A stretch of 64,000 nucleotides of DNA from Xiphydria camelus. Its lineage: Eukaryota > Arthropoda > Insecta > Hymenoptera > Xiphydriidae. Below the pieces are notes generated by a model, which made no database searches, was not told the origin of the DNA, and worked only from the letters and a program-made list of their open reading frames with translations. Where the stretch lies: contig OY783195.1 of the NCBI GenBank assembly GCA_963678675.1, positions 6,830,001 to 6,894,000 of the forward strand. The letters run 5' to 3'. Numbering within the stretch: position 1 is the first letter of the stretch; each line of letters opens with the position of its first letter. Both the position numbers and the translations under genes were made by a program. This document shows, one piece after another, positions 34,946 through 46,376 of the stretch.

Positions 34946-35505
34946 GTATTTTGAATATGCTAGAATGTCTAGTACAGGATCGCAATGAAATTAAAGGGCT
35001 TTTTAAGAATTATTTTTAGGATTTGCAAGGGCGTCAAATGATGAATATAGTTTATAAATTGACACACTTAACCCTCTGCGGGCCGCCCTGTGTATTTGAG
35101 CTTCCATAGTAGTCCCCTGTCCTTACGGACCCTCCGGTATTTAAAAGGACTACCATATTAAAAGATGGCTCTCAACGGCTTAAATTTGAGTATCACAATA
35201 TGGCGTAGTAATCGAAATAATTATGCATGTGATTTGAGATTTATAATCTGATTCAATGATTAAAATTGCAGATGTTTAAGAGATATGCGGGCAGGATTTT
35301 CGGTTTAACCAACAATATCCCATTCGTTCATTGACCGCTGCTCGCTGCTCGGTGCACCCAGTCTGGATTAGATTTCACTCTTTAAACAATCCTATGCTTC
35401 TGTAAATCGAACGAAAATAAAATTTTTAGGAATCCATACAAAATTGAATTATGATTCCAAGACTTTTTAAGGATAAGTAAAATTCAAGTACTTCGAGGAT
35501 ATTAA
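34946..35505. other. AT-rich non-coding stretch
   Basis: TTAACCCTCTGCGGGCCGCC at about 35068 looks like one end of a TTAA-type element, but its partner end was not found. No gene recognised. Confidence 0.3.
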
Positions 35506-35915
35506 TGTAGCGTTGGCGTTAGTGAGCGTCGGCGAGGAACAGTGGAGAAAGAAAGGAGCCAGTCTTCAGGATTCAGGTTTCGTTTTCGAGTTTCGTTTAA
35601 TTTTAAGATCCTTTCGAGGAGCACTGGAGAAAGAAAGGAACCAGTGTGTTCAGGTTTCAATTTCCGATTTCGATTTCGTTTAGTTTTAGGACGTTTATCC
35701 GTAACGAAGTTTGAATGTGGAGACTGTGCGGAGTTTTGAATGCGGAGACTGCGTGAAAAGAGAGCAGTTGAAGTGCGGACGTTGAACGGGTTAGGTGCGA
35801 GACCCAATCGCTCTCGTATTCCATGTAACATCTATATTGTCCTTCGTTTTCACAAATATATATTTTAACTCGTTAGATTGCACACATGATCCCTATCCTT
35901 TGGAAAGATCCTACA
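35506..35915 (+). mobile_element. Solo LTR, TSD TTAA
   Basis: A 410-bp block starts TGTAGCGTTGG and ends AAAGATCCTACA. TTAA flanks both sides (35502-35505 and 35916-35919). It contains internal near-repeats around GGAGAAAGAAAGGA (35540 and 35627). The size, the TG-CA ends and the 4-bp duplication fit a gypsy-type solo LTR left by recombination. The strand is a guess, since I see no TATA or poly(A) signal that decides it. Confidence 0.7.
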
Positions 35916-36006
35916 TTAAGGACCACCAGAAACCTTGTGTAATTACGTATTTATGATAATCAATAATGAGGGAGTATATTATACTCCCTTATGAAATATA
36001 TATTAA

Positions 36007-36520
36007 CACTCTCTCGCTGCCACGGGGTAGGTATTTCGAAATTTTACCTCCGTGAGCCAAAACTCTTTTTTGTAATATTTTCACAAAAAAATATCTACTG
36101 GGAACCTATAAAGTTTAAATTTCACCTTTTTTTTTTTAAATCGTGACAAAAAGTCTTGTGTATCGCTAGCGATACATGTGGCCTGGATATAATCAAACTC
36201 CACACCCACTGTAAAAAGAAAACAGTCAACTGGTCAACACCATTTGATAACACACATCCAGACAAAAAAAAGAGCAAGGTGCTCTAACTGTTACAAGAAA
36301 TATGGCAAGTGCGGAACAATAATTGATGGCAAAAGGAAAATTCCTGCCCAAGAGTAATTACCATTTGTGACCTTTGTGTAGGAAATCCACATATCTGCAA
36401 AGTCTGCTTTAACGAAAAACATAAAAATTTTCCTCCCATCTAAGTGGCTGGTGTATTGCTAGCGATACATGCTCGCATATACAGGATGTATCGCCAGAGA
36501 TACACGTGGCAGCGGGAGTG
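36007..36520. mobile_element. piggyBac-type deletion derivative, TSD TTAA
   Basis: Ends CACTCTCTCGCTGCCACG and the inverse with two changes (CGTGGCAGCGGGAGTG), flanked by TTAA (36003-36006 and 36521-36524). Subterminal palindromes TATCGCTAGCGATACATG occur near both ends, with a diverged TATCGCCAGAGATACA. It keeps the C-terminal end of a transposase on the plus strand. Confidence 0.9.
36259..36443 (+). pseudogene. piggyBac-type transposase C-terminal Cys-rich domain, frameshifted
   Basis: The first frame reads into RCSNCYKKYGKCG and stops at about 36358. The Cys-rich pattern resumes in another frame with CDLCVGNPHICKVCF and ends at a TAA at 36441-36443. Together the Cys/His spacing matches the zinc-binding tail of piggyBac-type transposases. 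The single frameshift and the loss of everything upstream make it a remnant. Confidence 0.8.
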
Positions 36521-36626
36521 TTAAGTACTTGTTGAACTTTATATTACAATTATATCAAATTGAATATTTTCACAACAGAGTATATTAATTTTCATAATCA
36601 CGTATTAGGTAAAAGCTTTACATACA

Positions 36627-37025
36627 ATGGGCATGTTCACGATTTTTTTTTGCTCATTCGTTAATACTTTTTGTGCTTATTAATAAGATGTGTTTGTTTT
36701 TTTTCTGAGCACTAATTTCTTTTTTTTTTAATGTTTAAAGTTTGACTTCGATTCAAACGAAATCCTTAGTTACGTCACTAAAGCCATTGGCAAGGGCCCA
36801 AATCCGGGTTTGTGAATGGTGGAGAATCTGTTGCCCGACTCTGATTGGTCAGTTAAAATGGCGGTGAAAGTGCGACGCTTTAAAACAAATGCCTTTTTTA
36901 ACATCTCAAAAATAATGGAAAAACATTTTTTTAATTACCCATTTTTTACCTACATTACTTTAATACCCTAATCTTCCGATTTATGCACTTTAAACAGTTG
37001 TACAAAAAGTTGTGAACATGCCCAT
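36627..37025. mobile_element. ~400-bp MITE, copy 1 (copy 2 at 48845-49233)
   Basis: The ends are ATGGGCATGTTCACGA and TTGTGAACATGCCCAT. The second copy is about 95% identical over its whole length. The interior contains CTCTGATTGGTCAGTTAAAATG and a conserved CAAATGCC/CCTTTTTT region. Non-coding; target duplication unclear. Confidence 0.85.
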
Positions 37026-37195
37026 TATACTAAGATACAAATATATCAATTATATTAATTATACAAATCATTTTTACGGTGTAGGTGCCTACTAAATATT
37101 CTCTTCGATGCCATGAGGTATCGACCAATATGACAGCTCTGATGTGTAAAAGGACGTCGATTTGTGTCATAAATAGAATTTATGTGTTCATCATA

Positions 37196-37790
37196 TGTGG
37201 GGGGGGGGGGGGGGGGAGCTCAGTTTCAAAATACAATTTCGACAAGATCGGCCTTCTGAGATAATTAGCAATTTGTTATTTCTTTAGGTACTGATAGATT
37301 TCTGGGAATAAAAATTTCTGTCTTATTAAGCATTACAAGGTCGACAAATTTGAACTACAATTGAATTTGTTCGTATGATTTTTATTTAAAACATAAAAGG
37401 CTATTGTTAGTAAAATAAAATATATTTTGCACAAAGACATTGAAAATAATTTAGTTTGAAGAAAACTGTTTGAAATATCCTATACTTTTTGCCACAATCA
37501 TCTTCATTGCATTCCCAAAGATCATCAAACAAAATCAGCTGTTCAACTACGGCATAGACTATGTAGGTATAGGTTGAAATTACACTTTGAACACATCTAG
37601 GTATACCTATTGGAAAAAATTCGCTTTGAACTTAACCCTTGATTTGTTAAGCGGTTTTTATTAGGGAAAATGATCAATTTTAACTAGTTGAGATGCTAAT
37701 ATGATGGGATTCAACATCATTCGCGTGGCACCATCAATCGCCCATTTTTCGAAATTTTGGAGAAATTACGTTTTGAAACTGAGCTCCACA
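37196..37790. mobile_element. ~595-bp TIR element, TA TSD, G run in one TIR
   Basis: Left end TGTGG then an 18-bp G run, then AGCTCAGTTTCAAAATACA. The right end is the inverse: CGTTTTGAAACTGAGCTCCACA. TA flanks both sides. The G run (37199-37216) has expanded inside the left TIR. No coding region. Confidence 0.7.
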
Positions 37791-38183
37791 TATGCAGCTC
37801 TATCGGTATATATTCGTTTCCTTCTGCGTCTAATGTTATCGGAGGGTGCTAACTAACGACGTGACCCTGCGAACCGATTTAGCTCTCGCCGTATCAAGTG
37901 TCCCCACTGCGAGGTCGGACCTCCGCACGCCCCTGAAAGTTACACGCGCGGCGTGTCACTCTGCGGTCTCGTAAAACGCTCTTCCGAATTGGCAGCGCGC
38001 GCGTTGACACGTTCGACGACGGCGTTCCCCGAAGAGAGGCTCGGGGATGAGCTTAGAAAAACACGAAGGCGAAACGAACAAGCGAAGGGAATGGGTTCTA
38101 TTTCGAGGGATTTTCTAGAGAAGAGTCAATGTAGTCCTGTTTGGTTCGTGTTTCGCTGTAATAATTTCGAAAATATTCCTTAA
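37791..38183. other. CpG-rich block
   Basis: GC-rich from 37840 to 38100. The plus-strand frame 37953-38183 shows no domain and has the base composition of the block. No gene claimed. Confidence 0.25.
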
Positions 38184-38643
38184 CCTTTCGTGGTCACATA
38201 TCTGTACAGTTTCACGATGGTCAGACATGGGTCAAATAGACCCAACCGATTTTTAAATAATTTAAACCGAATAATTATGGAACATTCTGCGAACATTGTA
38301 GAATATGTATAATCACCGTGTCTATGTAAGAAATAAAATGATGACATTCAAAAACGATCGTGAATATGTAGATGAGTGAAAAATGAGCTACTTCACTAAA
38401 AATATCAAAACTTTTTTATTTCTTGAGCTTTCTTAATAATGTCGACGAAAAATTCTCATGAGATGAAGCAATAAATAGTTCTATTTTTTTCCAAAATTGG
38501 AGGAAAGTTCGTAGTAAGAGTTTTAAGAAGAAGCTATTGTTCTGAAATCTGACGAGGGTCTAGTTTATGATTGTAAAAAGAGAAGTACAATCAGCTTCAA
38601 AACTGAAGCTTGGGTCAAGTGGACCCTTGGTAACCACAGAGAG
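38184..38643. mobile_element. piggyBac-type MITE, TSD TTAA
   Basis: Flanked by TTAA (38180-38183 and 38644-38647). The ends are CCTTTCGTGGTCAC and the inverse of GTAACCACAGAGAG. Just inside each end is a palindrome (GGGTCAAATAGACCC left, GGGTCAAGTGGACCC right). It shares its right half with 20430-20701. Non-coding, 460 bp. Confidence 0.8.
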
Positions 38644-38647
38644 TTAA

Positions 38648-39608
38648 TACACGGAAACACTAAACGTAAAGTTGTCCCAATACAACTGCACGTCGCGGTT
38701 GGACGATAGTTTTCTATGAACCTCATCGGTGGTTGAGATAATTCGTTTTGGAACTTTTTGTATATCTGGTCTATATGACTGCTGAATGCAAAGGTTGACA
38801 GATCGTACCCGACCGCGAGCTCTAATTATATTATTATTATTTTCTATTTACGTACTTTTTCCGCCCAAGCTTAGCGCTCATTATCCATGTCCATTCTCCA
38901 CAACGTTAAAATACTAATATTATTATAATAATGCGTTTTATTATTACAAAGTTATTCACATCCTAAATATCGAATCATATTCAATATGGCGGACTACTGG
39001 TGTCAGGTCTTAATTTCTTCATTTCGTGTAATCTTCCATCGGCTGCCAAAGCAATGTTTTTCTTTGCGGAGCAATAGAACTCTCCAAAAATATCGACCGA
39101 TTAAATAATCATCGTCGATAAAACAATCCGAGTATCCCTTCCCAAGCGCGAATCCCATCCGCACACCGTACCGCCTCGACCTGAACTGCACCCAACCCAC
39201 CTACATACGCACGAGCACGCCCATGCGCCGATCTTCCGCGTTTCCACGTCCCCATTCCCATGGCCCATCGATCGATCGACGATCGCGTTCGGCACACCTG
39301 TCCCCGTCGTCGGCGGGTAACCCCGCGTAGCGCGGGGTACTGCAGTCTGCATAAGTGGTCCCAGGTACGCACGCATCCCGCGCCACCGTTAACTCGGTTG
39401 GGCGCGCCTCGCACACCACCGCGGACCGCTTGAGTGCACTATGCACGCGTGCTCGCGAGAGCGCCACCGGTGCCGAACACCGGTACCAGACGTCATACGC
39501 GCAGGCGCGCGTGCATTCGTACACACCACGCGGGTACATCGCGTATCCGCGCGATACGCATACAAACGCAGGAGAGCTACAGGGTCCTTCGCAGTGAGTG
39601 ACGATGAA
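38648..39608. other. Non-coding, becoming CpG island at the retroelement insertion
   Basis: AT-rich to about 39080, then a CpG-rich island interrupted at 39609 by the retroelement. The island resumes at 54666 on the other side. Overlapping frames on both strands (39101-39597) are not convincing. The uninterrupted island would be about 1.1 kb. Confidence 0.4.
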
Positions 39609-39612
39609 TTAG

Positions 39613-40119
39613 TGTTATGTGAACGAGAAATTTATTTAGACTATGAGCTACAGAGAATGAGTAGTGAAGAGAATTGATTAATTCTGTCTCGAGTTTAACG
39701 AAGAGAATTCTGCCTCGTGCTTCTTGAAGAGTAATATCTTTAACTTATTGAAAAAATACTGTCTAAAATGCCTTGAAGAATAACATCTAGAGTTTAGTGT
39801 AACACTGTCTCTGAAGTTGGATACTGACTAAGGATCTGAATAGTAATGTCTAAGGAACCCAAGAGCTCGGTCTCTTATATATCTAAGATAAGAGTGCTCC
39901 TCATTGGGCGCTTTCCGAATGTTCGTCAGACCCTGAACTTGAATTATGAGACTGGAGTGGAATCCTCTAGAAGCACTTATTTGGTTGCTCTATCTTGATT
40001 ACACATGCGGAGGTCGACTCATTGTCAGCGAGCGGACAGCACGAATACATAACAATATGTCTTATCTAATTTAAATGTTCAGAGGTCGTTTCGGGAGTGG
40101 ATGACACGAATATATAACA
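39613..40119 (-). repeat. LTR of the outer retroelement (3' LTR on the minus strand)
   Basis: 507 bp, TGTT...AACA. It aligns along its length with 50307-50798, with few differences. A purine-rich tract (CAAAAACCCCGGAGG on the minus strand) adjoins it at 40120-40135, as expected for the plus-strand primer. Confidence 0.85.
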
Positions 40120-40137
40120 CCTCCGGGGTTTTTGAGA

Positions 40138-42175
40138 TTAAAGTACATGTAACGCATTTGCTTTAATCTGTGCTTGTGACCAGCCTCCAGGGGTAGCAGA
40201 AGAATCTTGATAGCGATTCCTAAGTGTTGATAATCGGAGCTCTTCTCTTGATGTGGTTTCCAGCCTAGATTGTTGAAGAGATGGTTGAGTGAAGGACGGA
40301 GTTGGTATCACTGCGTTCCTTCGAAGGTTGTACTGGTTGAATAATTGTATGCAACAATTATGATTTGATGAAGGAGAGTTGTCGTCGCCTGGGTTGAATC
40401 CTTTAAAACATCCAAGTTTGCGGCATCTCTTCCAGCATTGGTAGAAGGTGGTTATAATTATAAGAGTGACGCTAATAACTGCTGCGACGGTTGTCCATAC
40501 AGAGTATCTGTAGACGGGATTTGATTTCATCTTGTCATCAAGGTTGTTCCTGATGGTGTTTAGTTTTGCAAAGGCGACTTTTAGTTCTGCAAGTTTTAGG
40601 TTTAATAAAGTTATTCGGTCGAGATGAAGAGGAGTGATTTTCCTCGGTTCTCCTTTTAGAAGTTTGTCCTCATAAGAGTCCGTCTCGATGGGAACATCGG
40701 GAATGATACCGGAGAAATTAGTGGTAATAGTGGAAGTAGCTGTTAGTTGCAATGACCCTATAGAAGCCCGACATCCTGGTGTAAGGCTAAAATTCCGGTT
40801 TTGCAGAGTAGTACATTGTAAATCTTGTCATTGGAGCAGGTGATTGTGGCTTCAGTATCTTCTGAGATGACATAGATCCACGTGTTTTGTTGTAGATTTT
40901 GCCATAAGAAAATATTTCCGTGGATTTGTTGTACATCGCAGTCTTTCGGTAATTTCCTGGTTGTTAACTGGAGCAAAGAAACTTCACAAACGTTTTGGAT
41001 AGCAGTAGAATGGACCATGGTGTTGTGGCAGACGTAAAAAGTTCCGCTTGTGCTTCCTTGCAACTTGTGAGATCGGAAAACTGAACGTAGTTTTCTTTAC
41101 TTCGGGATACAGGGAAGTATCTTTAGGAAGGTTGAACGAGGTAATAGGAATTGTCAGCTTTCTTGTAAACAGGAAGAGGAATCAGAGAATAATACTCATT
41201 ATTTCTGTTATCCACGAGAGGGATTGTTAAGGAGAATATAATTTTCTTATTAAAGTAAAATGCTTTTAATAATGATAGTTTCATTAGGATATATCCATTT
41301 TGATTTACTTATTCGACGGGGAAGGTTTGTCCATTTGGTAAAAGATATTGATAGAGTTGTAATTCTGCTATAACTTGGGAAGGCGTTATTATAGAAGGAT
41401 GAAGAATTTCCCTTTTCGCAAAGAAGATACTGGACGTTAATAACTCTATCTGTTCATTTAATTCGATAGCCAATGTATGTAAATTGGTTACGTAAGTTGT
41501 TATCCTAGTAGTTTCATCTATAGTTGAGATTTCTTCGGCAATTATTTTCTCATATTTATTAATATTGTCAAAAAATGTAAGAATTTAGTTTTGTTTCAGT
41601 AACCTTAAGGTAGAAATAGTCTCATTAAAGTTGGAGATAGTTGATGAAATGACTTGGATCTGATTTTTGATTAATATTGCAAGATTTTTCTGATTTTGCT
41701 CATTACATTCAATAGCATGATCATATCGTTCAGCGTCATCGGAATCTGGCGTTCCTACGATCCAATGAAGTATTTTTCCCGCGAAATTGAATAATCCGCG
41801 CTTACGACGCTTTTCTGAATTATGTCCCAAAAGTTCGGAGATTGTCAAGTATTTAGTTTGGAGATTGTCTACTTGTAATCTTAGTGATTGATGAGTTTGA
41901 TCGCAATGGAACCGGTTTGAATCTATGTATGCACGTGTGGACATAAATTTTCTAATTTTCTGACATTATTTCGTATTAGATTTAGTTTTTGTTCATAGTG
42001 TGTGAGGTTTATGTATGTTATGTATAAGGTTCCAATTGGACTGTGTTAATTGTGCGATACCTAGTTGTTCATAATGAATTCCTGAACCTTCGTTAATGGA
42101 CTGGACTAACAAATTAGGAGCTTCTTTGGCAATAATTACAGGAATTAAAATCCACCATTCTAACTTGAAACAAAA
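40138..42175 (-). pseudogene. env: Errantivirus-type envelope gene, decayed
   Basis: The gene lies just upstream of the 3' LTR. From the N-terminal side: a region near 42060-42175 with a hydrophobic start, then a basic furin-like motif (RRKR) followed by a hydrophobic segment at about 41795-41815, which is the layout of insect errantivirus Env proteins related to baculovirus F. Next come helical regions, and near 40460-40520 a membrane-spanning segment followed by a short Cys-containing tail. Damage seen: a frameshift near 42000, an in-frame stop at 41585-41587, a stop at 41309-41311, and frame changes near 41100 and 40755. Such Env proteins mediate membrane fusion when intact; this copy cannot make one. 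Confidence 0.8.
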
Positions 42176-42189
42176 GGTTTTAATCTATT

Positions 42190-42379
42190 AAGATGGACCT
42201 TGACTCGTTTCTTGTTAAAAGGAATGAAATCAGGGAAATTTAGCGATCAATATACAGGACCGCACGAAGTTTTAGAAATTATAAGTAAAATAAATGTAAA
42301 AATTAGAATTAAGAAAACTACAAAAATAGTTCACATTAATAGATTAAGATTATCGCACATAACCCCAGAAAACAATTAA
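42190..42379 (+). pseudogene. pol: Retroelement integrase C-terminal fragment
   Basis: On the plus strand, opposite to the outer element, a frame containing KFSDQYTGPHEVLEI and ending with HINRLR then a TAA matches the GPY/F-type C-terminal module of gypsy-group integrases, which lies at the end of Pol. Nothing of the integrase core precedes it, so only the last 55 or so residues survive. It is followed at about 93 bp by the start of an envelope-like gene on the same strand. Confidence 0.8.
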
Positions 42380-42471
42380 AACATTTTTTACATAAAATCT
42401 TAACCGTCACAATAAAAGATAGACAAACTCTATCTTCTTTTCAGGTGGTTCTCCAAGAAAAAGAACCATCG

Positions 42472-42760
42472 ACAATGATTCTTCAATTACTATTCTATAT
42501 ATATATATAATAAGAGGAACCCATGCCATTATAGGATATGACTGTGCAACTAGCCAATCAAACATAGCTACATACTCAATGTTGGACATTAAGAAATGCG
42601 ATATTCCAACAAAAGAACCCAATATTATGAAGACTCAAATTCGACTATACCAGATCAAAGAATTCTCCAGCACAAAAGTCATACAATTGTTGTGTGACCA
42701 TAACTTTCCATGCTCCAATTCCGTAGGCCACCTAGTATCTTATCATCATTTCTATTGAAT
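42472..42760 (+). pseudogene. env: Chuvirus-like envelope N-terminal fragment
   Basis: An ATG at 42475 opens a hydrophobic, signal-peptide-like start that breaks in a TA-repeat. In a neighbouring frame the sequence continues with GYDCATSQSNIATYSMLD and KKCDIP. By eye this resembles the N-terminus of glycoproteins of chuvirus type, which are known as envelope genes in some insect retroelements. It is cut off by about 42760. The C-terminal part of the same type of protein is at 46377-46987. Broken and partial. Confidence 0.55.
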
Positions 42761-44340
42761 GCCACCTAGCATCGTATCACCATCCATATTGAATGCCGCC
42801 CAGTATCATTTCCTTCCAAATATTGTTCCTAGTATTACGCACAACGCAACTACGCTACCCACAATTACGCTTTATCTGCGATATAGATAAGTACGCCTCG
42901 ACCACTCGGGTCTAAGTCCTCAAGACCGGAAAGCTAGACCTTTCCCCCCTGACCATCGCTGATTCATCACCGAAGCAATCTTCCTTTCTATTTTCCCAAA
43001 TTTTCCTTGCTCCTTCATAGCTTTCCTTCCACCACTCCCCCGCTCAAGGTAGATATAAGAGCCGAACGAGCCACTGACGGGCAGATCACCGTTTTTCATC
43101 TTAAGGTATTTCCATGGTTTTGCGTTTTTCTTACGAATCTCATGAAATTTTGCCAATCAAAAGACTGAAATATTACCCATCGATTCCCAAAATTTCAAAA
43201 GGCTGAGCCATGTAGTTTAAAAGAAAATGTTAATTCAAAGTAGCATTTTCTACACTGACTTTCAATGGCTAACATGTAGAAAGACGGTACCTCAGTGACG
43301 TTTTGAGCTATAACTACAGAACCAATCTTACAATGTTAAAGAAAAACTAACGGCGAATAAAATGATATTGTAGGATTATGTTCACAAAAACTGGAAGTGC
43401 TGAGCCATATAGTTTCAGAGAAATTATAACTTAAAAACTGAGATTTTTCTTGAAACTGTAAAGTGGTGGGGACGAGTAACGGCGATGTGGCAACAGTGCG
43501 CACAGCTGATTTAGCCCTCTCCTGTGACTATGGGACTCAGTAGTACTTTTGCTACCGGAGAGGGGATAGCCAGTGGCATGTCGCGGCAGCCCCCACTACG
43601 GCACGTAGTGGCAGGCACATAGCGGTATTCTAAGGAGAGAGAAGCACTGTTGCCACGATTAACGGGCCAGGCAGTGTATATGTGTGAGGTACATTTGTAC
43701 ACAGGAGGTCTCTGTGTAGCAAGGAGCTCAGAGTACAGAGTTACTCAAAAGTTTCGTTCGTGCGTAATACAGTTTGTGATCAGTTGTACTAAGTCCTGAA
43801 GCAAAAAATTTGAATACGACTGTCACCATTGAAATACCTTAAGAACCACGTCGTTGTCCACACGAAATAAAGACTATTCAATACAATCATCGATCTCCGA
43901 GTTCTTCTTCTACCAAGAGGCGGTTTTCATCGCCTACGACGGCCGACGGACCCCTTTCTTCAACAATCCAAGTTACTGATCTGGATCCGAGCGACCCAGA
44001 TCGTAACACTAGATTCGTTTTTTTCCGATTCCTGATCGACCTTTAACATACCTCGATAATTTATAAACAGGTTCCCCTTCAATAATCCAAGACTCCAGTA
44101 TCTCCAGCTTTAAATAGTCCTCCTCCTTCAAAAAAACCTCAGAACTTACGTCGAACTAGACCTATTCGCACGTCTAACTGTCCGCCTGTCTTCTTAACGT
44201 TTTCTTCATTCTTGTACAATTATACTTCGTGTGCTACGACATTCGGAATAAAGACATTTCAAATACCGAAGATATTTGCGTCGACTGGAGGAACATAACA
44301 GTATCATTCAATCAGAAACAAAAACCTTCCATAAAATGAT
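42761..44340. other. Unassigned block between retroelement fragments, LTR-like parts
   Basis: Two segments have AATAAA signals followed by GC-richer sequence (43864 and 44249), as in the R-U5 part of LTRs. One possible LTR runs from TGTGGCAACAG at about 43487 to CGTAACA at about 44009. I found no second copy in the window to confirm this. No gene recognised. Confidence 0.3.
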
Positions 44341-45224
44341 TACATATTATTTCCGATTCTGAAGATAATCCCTCAAGAAATACCCGATCTAAAAAGACTA
44401 TTCAATTTTTAAATATCAGTAATAAATCTAAATTAATCCACTCTCCACCCCCTCGAATCCCCAGTAATTTCAGCGAAACATCTATTAACACATCAGAAAA
44501 ACAAAATCAAAGAAATACATCCACTGTTTCCCAAGAACACGAAAATATAGACGTAAACCGTCCAAGTACTAGTACATCAAATAACTTGAATCAACCCACA
44601 ATTATGGCAAATAATCAGAAAATTTCCCTTAAAACTGCAATAGAAATCGTACCCCGTTTTAACGGTCAAAATATACCCTTAGGAGATTTTCTAGAAGTAT
44701 GCGAAGAAGCGAAAAATATGTTGCCACCAGAATCAGAATCTGATTTAATTAAATTAATCCTTACAAAACTAATTGGCGAAGTAAAACGCAGTAGTATTGG
44801 ACAATCATTAACAACAATAGAACAATTAACAGCATTTTTAGAAGAAATGTATGCCCCAGAAAAAACTGTAGGTACATCAGTATTACGGAGAATTAAGCGA
44901 TATTTGTCAATATCATAACGAAAATGTTATAACTTACTTAAATCGAGCCAGAGAATTAGCCAAAAGAATTACTGACAGTCATAGAATAGAAAATCGTAAA
45001 ATTGACGAAAATTTTGGAGCGGAAGTAAAGAAAGATTTAATAAAATACTTTATTCGCGGTTTAAATCCAAATATAAGATGTAATATGGGAAATGTAGAAG
45101 ATCTTAAAAGCGCCCGAATCAAAGCAATAGAACTTGAACGTAATTTAACGCGTGTACAACTAATGCGAGGAAAAAGTCCACAAAATTTAAACGATCAACT
45201 AACTTCTGAACAAAATACCAAATA
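44341..45224 (+). pseudogene. gag: Gypsy-type gag (matrix/capsid), one frameshift
   Basis: The frame is open from 44341 with no ATG until 44586. It begins with about 80 Ser/Asn/Thr-rich codons, then a capsid-like helical region (for example AIEIVPRFNGQNIPLGDFLE) to 44918. The protein continues in another frame (about 44910-45224, with YLNRARELAKRI and DLIKYFIRGLNPNI). FIRGL is the usual capsid motif of gypsy-type Gag. One indel near 44905 breaks it. The matching zinc-knuckle part lies 1.1 kb downstream at 46321, separated by a duplicated block. Confidence 0.8.
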
Positions 45225-45225
45225 A

Positions 45226-46306
45226 CTCAGCGACCCCGACCTATTACACCTAGGAAAAACAGAACAACCACAAAAAGACCTTGAAGAAGGAACCACTTCA
45301 GATCAACAACTTACTACAACGCAGTACTCATCAAACGAAGAGGAAAATCAACGATCAACCTTGTACCCTCGTATCACCGCAAAAACAATAGGAAATAATC
45401 ACCAAAAAACGAATACATACATATAGATAAGATTCAAAGCTAAAACAAGATTATCACAAAAATTTAGTGAGGAAAAAGACACGTATCGTAAACAAATCCT
45501 ATATAAATCTTCCTAAAGTCCGCATTCAATTCCAAACAAAAAACAGTAGATTTCCAGAAATCCAAATCCAAATTTCAAACCCCGACCAGGTATAAAATCT
45601 TACGGGATGCATTAGGAAGCCAGTCGCACAACCGAAACGCTTCTGAAGAGATCAATCAGACAGCAAGGAATCGAAATGAAATACCCATATCTCGACCAAC
45701 AAACAAGCAATTGGAACGGCTCGCCATACAGAAATATCTGCAATGGATATGGGAGAGAATGAAGAAAATATCTTCCACCTACGGGAGCTATTTACGGAAG
45801 ACTATCCAGACGACATCCCGTGGGACGAACCAAAATTCTTGACGGAAGAATTCACAGTAATGATATGGGAGTCATATTCAAGAACTCCGAAGTTAGGAGC
45901 CCCGAAAGGAAGAAGATCCTTGGTCCTCATACCAGCGCTTTCCCGACGATTGGGATAGCGCAAACGAAGAAGAAGACCCTTTACGCCTACAATAACATAC
46001 CCTACATACCCTTCCCATACCACAAAAATACGATACTTGTAAAACAACATATAAAATTTATAAACAACTTTAGAAATATACATTATATACGATACTTATA
46101 AAACAACTTATCAAATTTATAAACAACTTTAGAAATATACAGTATATACGATACTTGTAAACAACTTATCAAATTTATAAATAACTTTAAAAATATACAA
46201 ATCAAAATAAAATACAACAAAAATGCTTTAGGGAAAACATATACACTTTTCTCTCGTAAACATAAGTCACACTACGAAAATTTTAAAATAAGCATACAAA
46301 AGCTTT
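45226..46306 (+). repeat. Duplicated tail block inserted inside gag
   Basis: This block repeats, in direct orientation and with deletions, the segment at about 46780-47997 (env tail, accessory ORF and following AT-rich part). It lies between the capsid and zinc-knuckle parts of gag. A short direct repeat, CTTCTGAACAAAATA (45204) and CTTTCTGAACAAAATA (46306), brackets it, as for an insertion with target duplication. Confidence 0.75.
45531..45958 (+). pseudogene. Truncated copy of the accessory ORF
   Basis: Shares GENEENIFHLRELFT and the ending FPDDWDSANEEEDP-like segment (in a shifted frame) with the ORF at 47129-47755. It lacks about 270 bp of the middle and is frameshifted near 45890. It is part of the duplicated block and is not functional. 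Confidence 0.6.
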
Positions 46307-46320
46307 CTGAACAAAATAAC

Positions 46321-46376
46321 CATTAAATGCCAAATATGTAATATACAAGGTCATTCAGCAAATCACTGCCAGCTAT
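46321..46376 (+). pseudogene. gag: Gag zinc knuckle (CCHC) fragment
   Basis: One frame reads CQICNIQGHSANHC, a perfect C-x2-C-x4-H-x4-C nucleocapsid knuckle. It stops a few codons later and runs directly into envelope sequence at 46377. The protease, reverse transcriptase, RNase H and integrase regions have therefore been lost by an internal deletion. Confidence 0.8.

Noticed and set aside
43487..44009. A second LTR of the plus-strand retroelement
   Set aside because: It has TG-CA-like ends and AATAAA but does not match the LTR at 48137, and no second copy is in the window.
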